A DNA stretch of 64,000 nucleotides from Enterococcus cecorum DSM 20682 = ATCC 43198 (GTDB taxonomy: Bacteria; Bacillota; Bacilli; Lactobacillales; Enterococcaceae), in NCBI RefSeq assembly GCF_000407565.1, contig NZ_ASWI01000004.1:318501-382500 (forward strand). The letters are read 5' to 3'. A program made the position numbers and the translations under genes. A model generated the notes under the pieces. It did no database searches, was not told where the DNA came from, and saw only the letters and a program-made list of their open reading frames with translations. This document shows, one piece after another, positions 30,853 to 39,590 of this stretch (position 1 is the first letter of the stretch; every line of letters begins with the position of its first letter).

Positions 30853-31002
30853 ATGAACTTTTTAAAATCACGACCTCGATTAAATTATTGGTTATTATTT
30901 ACAGCTAAAACCCTCTTTTATTTTGGCATATTGCTTGCATTGATTTATTTGTATCATTACAAGAATATCCAAGGTGGTAGTTTTATTTATAACGAGTTTT
31001 AG
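30853..31002 (+). CDS. dltX: D-alanylation accessory protein DltX
   Basis: A 49-residue single-span membrane protein: a basic N-terminus, a transmembrane helix at about 12-36, and the C-terminal GGSFIYNEF. The family's C-terminal peptide ending in tyrosine or phenylalanine is thought to carry D-alanine between DltB and DltD in transfer to lipoteichoic acid. It lies just before dltA, as in most Firmicutes dlt operons. AAGGAGG precedes the ATG at 30853. Confidence 0.93.
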   Translation: MNFLKSRPRLNYWLLFTAKTLFYFGILLALIYLYHYKNIQGGSFIYNEF

Positions 31003-31014
31003 GGGGGTTGAAAG

Positions 31015-32511
31015 ATGGTTTCTATCATTGAAAGAATTGATCAGCAGGCAGGAGATAGACTTGTCTACAGTGATGATCAGTGCCAATATACGTATCAAGA
31101 TTTAAAAGAGAAATCTGATCATATTGCTTATTATTTAGCAAAACTTTTTCCAAATCGTGCACCTGTTGTGGTTTACGGTGGTTTACAATTTGAAATGCTT
31201 GCCTTTTTCTTAGGAGCAGTCAAATCTGGGCATGCTTATATTCCAATTGAAAGTCATACGCCGAGTGAACGTATTCGCTTAATTTTACAAACGGCGCAAC
31301 CGGCTTGTATTTTAGCAGTGGATGATTTTGATTCAGGTATTGCGCCAGATATGAAAGTGCTAAGCTTTAATGAAGTACTTCAGCAACCAATCGATGAGAC
31401 TTTGTCATTAGAACCAGTAACCAAAGATGAAAACTTTTATATTATTTTTACTTCGGGAACAACTGGTGTGCCAAAGGGTGTACAGATTTCTCATGATAAT
31501 TTAGTGAGTTTTGTTGATTGGGAGTTAAAGGATTTCCAATTACCGAACCAGCCAAAATTCTTATCTCAAGCACCTTATTCTTTTGATTTGTCAGTGATGA
31601 GTATTTATCCTGCTTTATGTGCTGGAGGTTCATTGATGCCACTAGCTAAAGAAATAGTAGATGACTTTAAAGCGTTATTCGCTCATTTGCCAAAATTAGG
31701 CATCAATGTTTGGGTCTCTACGCCATCTTTTGTGGATATTTGTTTAATGGCCCCTGAATTTGACGGTCAGCATTTGCAAGAATTGACCCATTTTCTATTC
31801 TGTGGGGAAGAGTTAACGAAACAAACGGCCCAAAAATTATTGGATCGTTTCCCAAATGCAAAAGTCTTTAATACTTATGGACCAACGGAAGCGACGGTTG
31901 CTATTTCACAGATTCAAATTACGCAAGACATTATTGACCATAGCGCTCGTTTGCCGATTGGATATGTCAAAGAAGATTGCCAAGTGGTGATTATAGATGA
32001 AGGCAAGGAGCAAGCAGTAAATGAAGTCGGCGAAATTGTGATTGTGGGGCCAAGTGTTTCAAAAGGCTATATGAACAATCCTGAAAAGACCAAAGAAGCC
32101 TTTATTACGTACCAAGGGCAACCAGCCTATAAGACAGGTGATGCGGGTAGTTTAGATGAAAATGGCTTACTTCATTATAATGGCCGGATTGATTTCCAAG
32201 TGAAGTTACATGGTTTTCGAATGGAACTAGAAGATATCGACCATCACTTAATGAAAGTTTCCTACGTGGATAAAGCAACGGTGGTACCGAAATATAAAGA
32301 TCATAAAGTGCAACAATTATTCGCTTTTGTGGTGGCGAAAGAAAATGATTTTGCTAAAGAGTTTGAACTCACTAAGGCAATCAAAGCTGAGTTAGCCCAA
32401 ACCGTTATGGATTATATGATTCCGCAGCGTTTTGTCTATGTGAAAGAATTGCCACGAACCGCCAATGGCAAGATTGATCGCAAAGGTTTAATGAATGAGG
32501 TGAATACATAA
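31015..32511 (+). CDS. dltA: D-alanine--D-alanyl carrier protein ligase
   Basis: A 498-residue adenylating enzyme that activates D-alanine with ATP and loads it onto DltC. The P-loop FTSGTTGVPKGVQ (about residues 144-156), the NTYGPTEATVA motif (about 292-302), YKTGD and the C-terminal catalytic lysine in RTANGKIDRKGL are all intact. AGGGGGG precedes the ATG. It is the second gene of the dltXABCD operon, which adds D-alanine to teichoic acids, lowers negative surface charge and raises resistance to cationic peptides. Confidence 0.96.
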   Translation: MVSIIERIDQQAGDRLVYSDDQCQYTYQDLKEKSDHIAYYLAKLFPNRAPVVVYGGLQFEMLAFFLGAVKSGHAYIPIESHTPSERIRLILQTAQPACILAVDDFDSGIAPDMKVLSFNEVLQQPIDETLSLEPVTKDENFYIIFTSGTTGVPKGVQISHDNLVSFVDWELKDFQLPNQPKFLSQAPYSFDLSVMSIYPALCAGGSLMPLAKEIVDDFKALFAHLPKLGINVWVSTPSFVDICLMAPEFDGQHLQELTHFLFCGEELTKQTAQKLLDRFPNAKVFNTYGPTEATVAISQIQITQDIIDHSARLPIGYVKEDCQVVIIDEGKEQAVNEVGEIVIVGPSVSKGYMNNPEKTKEAFITYQGQPAYKTGDAGSLDENGLLHYNGRIDFQVKLHGFRMELEDIDHHLMKVSYVDKATVVPKYKDHKVQQLFAFVVAKENDFAKEFELTKAIKAELAQTVMDYMIPQRFVYVKELPRTANGKIDRKGLMNEVNT

Positions 32512-32512
32512 G

Positions 32513-33718
32513 ATGAATTTTCCTCACATGATTCCTTATGCTAATCCTACTTATTTCGGTTATGTTTTTTTACTGATTTTACCGATTGTCTTTGGTCTAT
32601 TAAAATATCAACGCCGCTTTTTAACTTATGAAGCACTGATTACCTTATTTTTCTTATTTGTAAGTTTTGGTGGTAGTGATTATAAGCAAGGTCTGGCATT
32701 GATTGGCTATGTCGTATTCCAAACGATTTTGGTCTGGGGCTATTTTAAGATTCGCCAAAAAAATAATTCGACACCATTGTTTTATTTGGCGGTGATTTTA
32801 GCTATTTTGCCGCTGACATTAAGCAAACTAACCCCGTTTTTTGAGCAAGGCAAGGCCTCAATGTTTGGATTTTTAGGGATTAGTTATCTTACCTTTAAGT
32901 CGGTACAGATGGTCATGGAAATTCGTGATGGCATGATTAAGGAATATCATCCAGTAAGCTATATTCGCTTCTTGCTTTTCTTTCCAACGATTTCTTCGGG
33001 ACCTATTGATCGTTATCGCCGCTTTGAAAAAGATGTAAAGGCTAGTCTAAGTGCTGAACAATACTTAGAAATGATTGCCCAAGGTGTTACGCGAATCTTT
33101 TTAGGCTTTTTGTATAAATTTATTATTGGCTATTATTTAGGAAGTTTATTATTACCATTAGTAGAGCGTTTAGCCTTAAGTTATCACGGTGTTTCGCTAC
33201 CATTAGTTGGTGTGATGTACGTATATAGCTTATATCTTTTCTTTGACTTTGCCGGTTATAGTTTATTTGCAGTGGGCGTAAGTAATTTGATGGGCTATGA
33301 TACACCGATGAACTTTAATAAGCCATTTTTATCTTGGAATATTAAAGAGTTCTGGAATCGTTGGCATATGAGCTTATCTTTCTGGTTTAGAGATTATGTT
33401 TATATGCGCTTGATGTTTACCTTAATGAAGAAAAAAGTCTTTAAGAGTCGTATAGTTGCTAGTAATGTTGGGTACTTTGCGTTATTCTTATTGATGGGGA
33501 TTTGGCATGGCTTAACTTGGTATTATATTGTCTATGGTTTATATCATGCGACTTTGATTTGCTTAACCGATGCCTATCTACGCTTTAAGAAAAAACATAA
33601 AGATAAATTGCCATCCAATAAATTTACGCATGCTTTAGCGGTTGTTGCAACTTTCCATGCAGTGGCGTTTAGCTTTTTGATTTTTTCAGGATTTTTAGAT
33701 CAACTTTTTTTTAAATAA
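32513..33718 (+). CDS. dltB: D-alanyl transfer protein DltB (MBOAT family)
   Basis: A 401-residue membrane-bound O-acyltransferase with about eleven hydrophobic segments. The MBOAT core EFWNRWHMSLSFWFRDYVY carries one conserved histidine, and the catalytic histidine lies in GIWHGLTWYYIVYG. DltB moves D-alanine from DltC across the membrane to the outer acceptors. The start codon overlaps the region of the dltA stop (one base between), a sign of coupled translation. Confidence 0.96.
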   Translation: MNFPHMIPYANPTYFGYVFLLILPIVFGLLKYQRRFLTYEALITLFFLFVSFGGSDYKQGLALIGYVVFQTILVWGYFKIRQKNNSTPLFYLAVILAILPLTLSKLTPFFEQGKASMFGFLGISYLTFKSVQMVMEIRDGMIKEYHPVSYIRFLLFFPTISSGPIDRYRRFEKDVKASLSAEQYLEMIAQGVTRIFLGFLYKFIIGYYLGSLLLPLVERLALSYHGVSLPLVGVMYVYSLYLFFDFAGYSLFAVGVSNLMGYDTPMNFNKPFLSWNIKEFWNRWHMSLSFWFRDYVYMRLMFTLMKKKVFKSRIVASNVGYFALFLLMGIWHGLTWYYIVYGLYHATLICLTDAYLRFKKKHKDKLPSNKFTHALAVVATFHAVAFSFLIFSGFLDQLFFK

Positions 33719-33740
33719 TAAATGAATGGAGTTTTTGAAA

Positions 33741-33974
33741 ATGCAAGAAACAGTCTTATCAATTTTAGAAGATTTAACAGGAACAAGTGAAGTACGTGAA
33801 AATTTAGATGTGGAATTATTTGATGAAGGATTATTAGATTCTATGGGTACTGTTCAATTATTGGTTGAATTAGATGGCCAATTAGGTGTGAATATTCCTG
33901 TTTCTGAATTCGAACGCGATGAATGGAGCACCCCAAATAAAATTATTGCTAAAGTAGCGGAATTACAAGGTTAA
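33741..33974 (+). CDS. dltC: D-alanyl carrier protein
   Basis: A 77-residue acyl-carrier-like protein. The phosphopantetheine serine lies in [11 protein letters not shown] (Ser about 34). It holds D-alanine as a thioester for DltB. The frame is open to an ATG at 33726, but the family starts MQETV and ATGGAG lies 9 bases before the ATG at 33741. It is acidic, as carriers usually are, and sits between dltB and dltD. Confidence 0.95.
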   Translation: MQETVLSILEDLTGTSEVRENLDVELFDEGLLDSMGTVQLLVELDGQLGVNIPVSEFERDEWSTPNKIIAKVAELQG

Positions 33975-33978
33975 TCAA

Positions 33979-35256
33979 ATGAAAAAGAAAAGTTGGCATT
34001 TATTTGGCCCTTTTCTTGCAGCATTTGTACTTTTAGGGGCACTTCTCATCAGTCCTTTGGCACCTAAATTGCTTAACCGCACCCAGATTTTTCAAGCTTC
34101 TACTTCGATGTCAGCTGATGTAATCAAGGGCAATGTGGTGAAGAATCAAGCCTTTGCTGACAAGGAGTATGTCCCTTTTTTGGGTTCATCTGAATTAAGC
34201 CGTATCAGTGCCTTTCATCCATCTACTTTAGCACTGAAGTACAAACGACCTTATGTTCCTTTTCTTTTGGGGGCACCGGGAACACAGTCAATGACCCATT
34301 ATTTAATGTTGCAATCTATGGGCAAAGAATTAACGGGTAAAAAGATTGTTTTTGTGATTTCTCCGCAATGGTTTGTGCCAGAAGGAGTAACGAGCATGTA
34401 TTTTGACCGCTATTTTTCTAAGCAGCAGGCCTATCAATGGTTATTCAATTTACAAAAGATTGAGGAAGCTGATCGCTATTTTGCCCAACGTCTATTAAAA
34501 TACGATGTAGTGCGTAAAGATGTCCTGTTGACGGGGATGCTTAATCGCGTGAGTCAAAATCAATTACCAACGTTACTACAATATGGCTATTTGAAACTGG
34601 CTAATCGTTTTTATGAAAATGAAGATGCGATGTTTGCTGGTTTAGATATTAAAGGTAAAGAGCAAAAAGTAGCTCAAGCGATGAAGACTTTGCCAAATAA
34701 GTATAATTATCAGCAACTTGATAAATTAGCCTATCAACAAGGGGAAAAACGCGTAGGTAAAACGCCTTTTATGATTGACCGTCGTTTCTTTAATCGAAAA
34801 GTAAAACCTGATTTAGTCAATCTAAGAGGTGCGCAACAAACTTTTGACTATCGCTATTCACCAGAGTATTCTGATTTTGAATTAGTACTACAAGCCATGG
34901 CTAAATATCAAATTGAGCCACTCTTTATCATTCCACCGGTAAATAAGCAATGGAGTGATTATACCGGTCTGTCGCAACAAATGTTAAAAGAATGCGCGGA
35001 AAAAATTACTTATCAGTTGAAATCACAAGGTTTTGAAAATGTAGTCGACTTTACGGATCAAGCAGCGACTCCTTACTTTTTACAAGATACCATTCATTTA
35101 GGTTGGCGTGGTTGGTTAGCCAGTGATCAATACATTCAACCGTTTTTAATGAGCAAGAAACAACCCGTAAAATATCATCTGGATAATCGTTTCTTTACCA
35201 AAGAATGGCAACAAGCGAAAGTAAACGAAATGGTTTTACCAAATCCAAATGAGTAA
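33979..35256 (+). CDS. dltD: D-alanyl transfer protein DltD
   Basis: A 425-residue protein with an N-terminal signal anchor (about residues 9-28) and an extracellular SGNH-like domain. FLGSSELSR (about 68-76) carries the catalytic serine, and DTIHLGWRGW (about 373-382) the aspartate-histidine pair. DltD completes transfer of D-alanine onto lipoteichoic acid outside the membrane. It starts 4 bases after dltC, ends the operon, and is followed by a terminator. Confidence 0.95.
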   Translation: MKKKSWHLFGPFLAAFVLLGALLISPLAPKLLNRTQIFQASTSMSADVIKGNVVKNQAFADKEYVPFLGSSELSRISAFHPSTLALKYKRPYVPFLLGAPGTQSMTHYLMLQSMGKELTGKKIVFVISPQWFVPEGVTSMYFDRYFSKQQAYQWLFNLQKIEEADRYFAQRLLKYDVVRKDVLLTGMLNRVSQNQLPTLLQYGYLKLANRFYENEDAMFAGLDIKGKEQKVAQAMKTLPNKYNYQQLDKLAYQQGEKRVGKTPFMIDRRFFNRKVKPDLVNLRGAQQTFDYRYSPEYSDFELVLQAMAKYQIEPLFIIPPVNKQWSDYTGLSQQMLKECAEKITYQLKSQGFENVVDFTDQAATPYFLQDTIHLGWRGWLASDQYIQPFLMSKKQPVKYHLDNRFFTKEWQQAKVNEMVLPNPNE

Positions 35257-35262
35257 AAATAC

Positions 35263-35311
35263 AAAATACTTTCTAATCTTTCTGCAAGGTGGATTAGGAA
35301 GTATTTTTTTG
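35263..35311 (+). terminator. Terminator of the dlt operon
   Basis: AATACTTTCTAATC / GATTAGGAAGTATT stem followed by seven T. Confidence 0.85.
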
Positions 35312-35354
35312 TAAACATCTTGCAGTGTTCAGTAAACTGATGTATAATGTTTAC
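35311..35354 (+). promoter_or_regulatory. Promoter and operators of the LacI-type regulator gene
   Basis: TTGCAG (35320-35325), 17-bp spacer, TATAAT (35343-35348). GTAAACAT (35311-35318) and ATGTTTAC (35347-35354) are inverted copies flanking the promoter, probable autoregulatory half-sites; related GTTTA motifs recur at the next promoter. Confidence 0.6.
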
Positions 35355-35383
35355 CAAAGACAACAGAATTGGGGAGTATGTTT

Positions 35384-36424
35384 ATGGCTGGGATTAGAAC
35401 AGTTGCAAAACGGGCTAAGGTATCACCCGCTACTGTTTCTCGTTTCTTGAATAATGATCCGTCATTAAGAGTAACCGAGGAAACTAAAGAAAGAATTTTG
35501 GAATCGGTACAATTTTATCATTATGAAAAGAAAGAGCGTAAAGGGCAAAAAGGACCACTCATTGAATTAGGAGTTTTAACAACCGCCTCAGAAATTCATG
35601 AGTTGGAAGATCCGTATTTTCGCTCGATACGAATTGGTATTTTGACAGAATCATCGAATAGTAATGTCGAAGTCAAAAAAATATTGTATCGTCAGCAAGA
35701 TAAGGAATTTAGACTTGATGAATTAAAGGACTGTGGGGCCATATTGGTGATTGGCCGTTTTTGTGATAAGGTGATTGAACAACTATATCAAATGAATTCG
35801 CACATCGTTGTATTGGATGTACCTAGTTCAGAAATTCATTATGAAGTGGATTCGGTGTTTACCAATCTTGCTAAAGCGATGGCGCAGCAACTAAATCGCC
35901 TATATGAAAAAGGCCATCGAAACATCAGTTATATTGGTGGTAAGAACCAAGTGATGACAATCGAAGGGACGACAAATGTCAATGGCTTAGAGGCGCGTAA
36001 TATTGCTTATGAACAATGGATGAAAGAAAGTGCATTGGTTGATTTTGAACATAGTTATCTTGGGGATTGGAGTTATGAAGATGGTTATCGATTAACAATG
36101 GAACTTTTGGAGAAACAAAAAGATTGTTTACCAACGGCAATTGTTGCAGGTAGTGATCCGATGGCAGTAGGGATTTATCGAGCTTTGCAAAAGAGAGGAT
36201 TGAAGATTCCGGAAGATATATCTGTTGTCAGTTTTGATGATTTAGAAGTTGCTGAATTTTTAACGCCAAATTTAAGTAGTGTCTATGTTGCAGCTGAAGA
36301 AATCGGTAAAATTGCAGTTCGTTTAGCACGGCAACGATTATTAAAAGAAAGAAAGGTCCCAGTTAACGTTGAAGTAGGTTATCAAGTAAGGGTACGAGAA
36401 AGCGAAAAAACGATTACTGAATAA
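35384..36424 (+). CDS. LacI-family regulator of the alpha-galactoside operon
   Basis: A 346-residue LacI/GalR regulator. The helix-turn-helix is VAKRAKVSPATVSRFLNN (about residues 6-23), and the sugar-binding domain has VVSFDDLEVAEFLTPNLSSV near the C-terminus. It lies upstream of a sugar ABC transporter, an alpha-galactosidase and a sucrose phosphorylase, so it likely responds to raffinose or melibiose; equivalents are called MsmR, GalR or RafR, though the streptococcal MsmR belongs to the AraC family, so I give no symbol. The ATG at 35384 is chosen for GGGGAG 7 bases upstream; the ATG at 35378 and TTG at 35369 are alternatives. Confidence 0.85.
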   Translation: MAGIRTVAKRAKVSPATVSRFLNNDPSLRVTEETKERILESVQFYHYEKKERKGQKGPLIELGVLTTASEIHELEDPYFRSIRIGILTESSNSNVEVKKILYRQQDKEFRLDELKDCGAILVIGRFCDKVIEQLYQMNSHIVVLDVPSSEIHYEVDSVFTNLAKAMAQQLNRLYEKGHRNISYIGGKNQVMTIEGTTNVNGLEARNIAYEQWMKESALVDFEHSYLGDWSYEDGYRLTMELLEKQKDCLPTAIVAGSDPMAVGIYRALQKRGLKIPEDISVVSFDDLEVAEFLTPNLSSVYVAAEEIGKIAVRLARQRLLKERKVPVNVEVGYQVRVRESEKTITE

Positions 36425-36434
36425 TTATTGATAG

Positions 36435-36470
36435 AGCATCTAGTGTAAATACTAGGTGCTTATATTGTTT
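36435..36470 (+). terminator. Hairpin after the LacI-type regulator
   Basis: AGCATCTAGT / ACTAGGTGCT stem followed by TATATTGTTT, a weak terminator. Confidence 0.5.
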
Positions 36471-36504
36471 AGTAAAAAATGCTAAAAATTTTACTGATAA
36501 AATA

Positions 36505-36533
36505 TTGACAAACGTTTAGTGAACGTTTATTAT
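36505..36533 (+). promoter_or_regulatory. Promoter of the sugar ABC operon with operators in its spacer
   Basis: TTGACA, 17-bp spacer, TATTAT. The spacer holds the direct repeat AACGTTTA-GTG-AACGTTTA (36511-36529), suited to a LacI-family repressor. TTAGTAAAA / TTTTACTGA, a near-perfect inverted repeat, lies just upstream. Confidence 0.7.
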
Positions 36534-36578
36534 ATGGTTGTAACAAAGAAAACGCATCCATTACAGGAGGGGAAAAGC

Positions 36579-37835
36579 ATGAAAGTTGCTAAAAAATTGT
36601 TAGTAGGTGTTAGTTTGGTTAGTGCAGTTGGATTACTAGCTGCCTGTGGTAATTCATCTAAATCGTCTAATGGTGGTAAAACGAAAGAGATTGAATTCTT
36701 TAGTCAAAAGAAAGAAATGCAACCAACACTACAAAAAATTATCAAAGACTTTGAAAAGGAAAATCCAGATATCAAGGTTAAATTTACCAATGTACCAGAT
36801 GCTGGTAAAGTCTTGAAAACACGTATCGCAAGTGGAGATACACCGGATGTAGTTAACGTTTATCCACAAAATGCTGATTTCCAAGAATGGGCAAAAGCAG
36901 GGGTCTTCGAAGATTTAACTGGTAAAGATTACTTGAAGAACTTAAAAGAAGGCGCAGCTGAAACCTATGCGATTAATGATAAAATTTATTCCATCCCATT
37001 AACAAACAATGCTTGGGGATTCTTCTACAATGCAGATAAGTTTAAAGAATTAGGTTTAGAAGTACCTAAAACTTGGGATGATTTTGAAAAATTAGTTGCC
37101 ACAATTAAAGATAAAGGTGAAACGCCTTTTGCTTTAGCACTAACACAAGCAGATTCATGGACTTTAAATGGTTACCATCAATTAGCTTGGGCAACTGTAG
37201 CCGGTGGTTTCAAAGCAGCGAATGATGAATTAGTTCGCAGTCCTAAAGATGGCATTAAAACATCAAGTGAAGTATTCCAACAAGTAACTAAAGAATTAGA
37301 TTTATTACATGGTAATGGACAAAAGAATGCAACTGGAGCAACTTATGATGATGCCATTGCAACGTTTGCTAAGGGCGATGCTTTAATCTTCCCTAATGGT
37401 ATTTGGGCATTACCAGCTATCCAAAATCAACATCCAAAATTTGAAGTTCGTACTTTTGCTTATCCAGGCGTAAAAGAAGGACAAGAATTAACTGTTGGTG
37501 CGGCTGACTTAGCTTTATCTGTTTCAAATAAATCTAAAAACAAAGAAGCTGCCAATAAATTCATGAAATATATGACCACTAAAGCAGCAATGCAAAAATA
37601 CTATGATGTAGACGGTTCACCAACCTCTGTTACTGCAGTTGATACAAAAGGTAAGTTTGAAGAAACAAAAGGGGTAACTCAATACGTATTTACTGATAAA
37701 CAAATCGTATGGTTACAAAAAGAATGGATTTCAGAAGAAAAATTCTGGCATGCAACTGTTAACTATGTCAACTCTCAAAAACCAGATCAATTAGCAAATG
37801 ATCTAAACACATTCTTCAACACAATGAAGAAATAA
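36579..37835 (+). CDS. msmE: Sugar ABC transporter substrate-binding lipoprotein
   Basis: A 418-residue lipoprotein. The N-terminal signal ends in the lipobox LLAAC (about residues 19-23), with the cysteine lipidated, followed by a family 1 solute-binding domain (IEFFSQKKEMQPTLQKIIKD onward). The ATG at 36579 is chosen for AGGAGGGG just upstream and because it starts a proper signal peptide; the frame is open to 36519. It is the first structural gene of an operon with two permeases and alpha-galactoside-cleaving enzymes, so raffinose-type oligosaccharides are the likely ligands. The ATPase (MsmK type) is not here and is probably shared from elsewhere. Confidence 0.9.
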   Translation: MKVAKKLLVGVSLVSAVGLLAACGNSSKSSNGGKTKEIEFFSQKKEMQPTLQKIIKDFEKENPDIKVKFTNVPDAGKVLKTRIASGDTPDVVNVYPQNADFQEWAKAGVFEDLTGKDYLKNLKEGAAETYAINDKIYSIPLTNNAWGFFYNADKFKELGLEVPKTWDDFEKLVATIKDKGETPFALALTQADSWTLNGYHQLAWATVAGGFKAANDELVRSPKDGIKTSSEVFQQVTKELDLLHGNGQKNATGATYDDAIATFAKGDALIFPNGIWALPAIQNQHPKFEVRTFAYPGVKEGQELTVGAADLALSVSNKSKNKEAANKFMKYMTTKAAMQKYYDVDGSPTSVTAVDTKGKFEETKGVTQYVFTDKQIVWLQKEWISEEKFWHATVNYVNSQKPDQLANDLNTFFNTMKK

Positions 37836-37863
37836 AAAATAATCAATAAAGGAGCACACCATT

Positions 37864-38736
37864 ATGTTTAAGAAGGGATTTTTCAATCGTAGTTGGGCAT
37901 GGCTGTTTGTCATCGTTCCAATTGTTTTACAGTTAGTATTCTTCTATGTGCCAATGGTGCGTGGATTTATCTATAGCTTAACAGACTGGACTGGTTTAAC
38001 CCCAGATTACAATTTTATTGGATTAAAGAATTTTGAGCATATTGTTTCTGATTCTTACTTCATGAAATCAGTTGGGTTTACAGTAATGTTTACGATTGCC
38101 CTCATTATCGGTGAAGTGGTGCTCGGCATTGTGATTGCGCGTTTATTAAACCGCAAGATGAAAGGAGTAGGCTTTTTTAGAACAGCCTACTTCTTCCCCG
38201 CAGTGCTAAGTACGGTAACTTTAGGATTGATCTTTAAACAATTATTTAACTACGGTTTACCACAATTAGGAGAAAAATTAGGAATTGAGTTTTTATCACA
38301 AAACTTAATTGCTAATGAGCATACGGTATTTTGGGGAGTGTTATTTGTAGCTCTCTGGCAAGGTGTTGCGATGCCAGTCGTTATCTTCTTAGCTGGTTTA
38401 CAAAGTATTCCCGAAGATATCTTAGAAGCAGCCGACATTGATGGGGCAAATAATTGGCAGAAGTTCTTAAATATTGAAATTCCGTATTTATTACCTTCGT
38501 TGAGTATGGTCTTTATCATGGCGTTAAAATCTGGGTTAACGGCCTTTGATTTGATTTATGCCTTAACTGGTGGCGGACCAAACGATAAAACGACCAGTCT
38601 AGGATTATTAGTTTATAATTATGCGTTCCAAAACAATCAATATGGTTATGCCAATGCGATTGCGGTTGTATTATTTATCGTGATTGCCATTATCTCAATC
38701 TTACAAATTCGTTTATCTAGAAAGTTTGAAGTATAG
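37864..38736 (+). CDS. msmF: Sugar ABC transporter permease (MsmF type)
   Basis: A 290-residue permease with six transmembrane helices (MalF/UgpA group). The cytoplasmic EAA loop EAADIDGANNWQKFLNIEIP (about residues 189-208) contacts the ATPase. It begins KKGFFNRSWAWLFVIVPIVL. AAAGGAG precedes the ATG. It lies 28 bases after the binding protein and 12 before the partner permease. Confidence 0.93.
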   Translation: MFKKGFFNRSWAWLFVIVPIVLQLVFFYVPMVRGFIYSLTDWTGLTPDYNFIGLKNFEHIVSDSYFMKSVGFTVMFTIALIIGEVVLGIVIARLLNRKMKGVGFFRTAYFFPAVLSTVTLGLIFKQLFNYGLPQLGEKLGIEFLSQNLIANEHTVFWGVLFVALWQGVAMPVVIFLAGLQSIPEDILEAADIDGANNWQKFLNIEIPYLLPSLSMVFIMALKSGLTAFDLIYALTGGGPNDKTTSLGLLVYNYAFQNNQYGYANAIAVVLFIVIAIISILQIRLSRKFEV

Positions 38737-38748
38737 GAGGAGTAGAAG

Positions 38749-39573
38749 ATGAAACGTAAAGGAACTGTTTTTAGTTATCTAGCTTTGATACTGGGATTTT
38801 GTTTAATCTTTATTCCACTGTATTTCACCGTCTTGTCTTCTTTTAAAGAAACAAGTCAAATCACTGGAAATTTCTTTGGTTTACCAAACCCATTTACGAT
38901 GGATAATTTCCAACGTCTACTAGATGATGGGATTAGTCAATATTTCTTGAATTCGGCAGTTATCTCAGTATTTTCAATTGTTTTAATTACCTTTTTCGTA
39001 CCAATGGCAGCTTTTTCAATTGCTCGTAATTTATCTAAGAAAAAAGCTTTTGCCTTGATGTATTCATTCTTGATTCTAGGTATTTTTGTTCCCTTCCAAG
39101 TCATTATGATTCCTATTACGACAATGATGACAAAATTAGGTCTTTCAAATATCCCAGGATTAATCATTTTGTATTTAGCTTATGCGATCCCACAGACTTT
39201 ATTCTTGTATGTAGGTTACATCAAAACAGCCATTCCTGAAGAGTTGGATGAAGCTGCAGAAATTGATGGTTGTGGTAAGTTTCGGATGTACTTCCAAATT
39301 GCATTTCCATTGATGAAACCAATGCACGCAACGACATTGATCATTAATGCTTTGTGGATTTGGAATGACTTCTTATTACCTTTATTAATTCTAAATAAAG
39401 ATAACTCTAATTGGACATTACCATTATTCCAATACAACTACCAAGGTCAATATTTCAGTGATTATGGTCCAAGTTTTGCTTCATATGTTGTAGGAATTAT
39501 CGTTATCTTAATCGTCTACTTGATTTTCCAAAAGAATATTATTTCTGGTATGACAAATGGTTCTGTAAAATAA
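38749..39573 (+). CDS. msmG: Sugar ABC transporter permease (MsmG type)
   Basis: A 274-residue permease, also with six helices (MalG/UgpE group). The EAA loop is EAAEIDGCGKFRMYFQIAFP (about residues 165-184), followed by the typical C-terminal FQKNIISGMTNGSVK. GGAGGAG precedes the ATG. It forms the heterodimeric channel with the upstream permease. The alpha-galactosidase gene follows after 17 bases. Confidence 0.93.
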   Translation: MKRKGTVFSYLALILGFCLIFIPLYFTVLSSFKETSQITGNFFGLPNPFTMDNFQRLLDDGISQYFLNSAVISVFSIVLITFFVPMAAFSIARNLSKKKAFALMYSFLILGIFVPFQVIMIPITTMMTKLGLSNIPGLIILYLAYAIPQTLFLYVGYIKTAIPEELDEAAEIDGCGKFRMYFQIAFPLMKPMHATTLIINALWIWNDFLLPLLILNKDNSNWTLPLFQYNYQGQYFSDYGPSFASYVVGIIVILIVYLIFQKNIISGMTNGSVK

Positions 39574-39590
39574 TTTTTAGGAGTAGTCAA

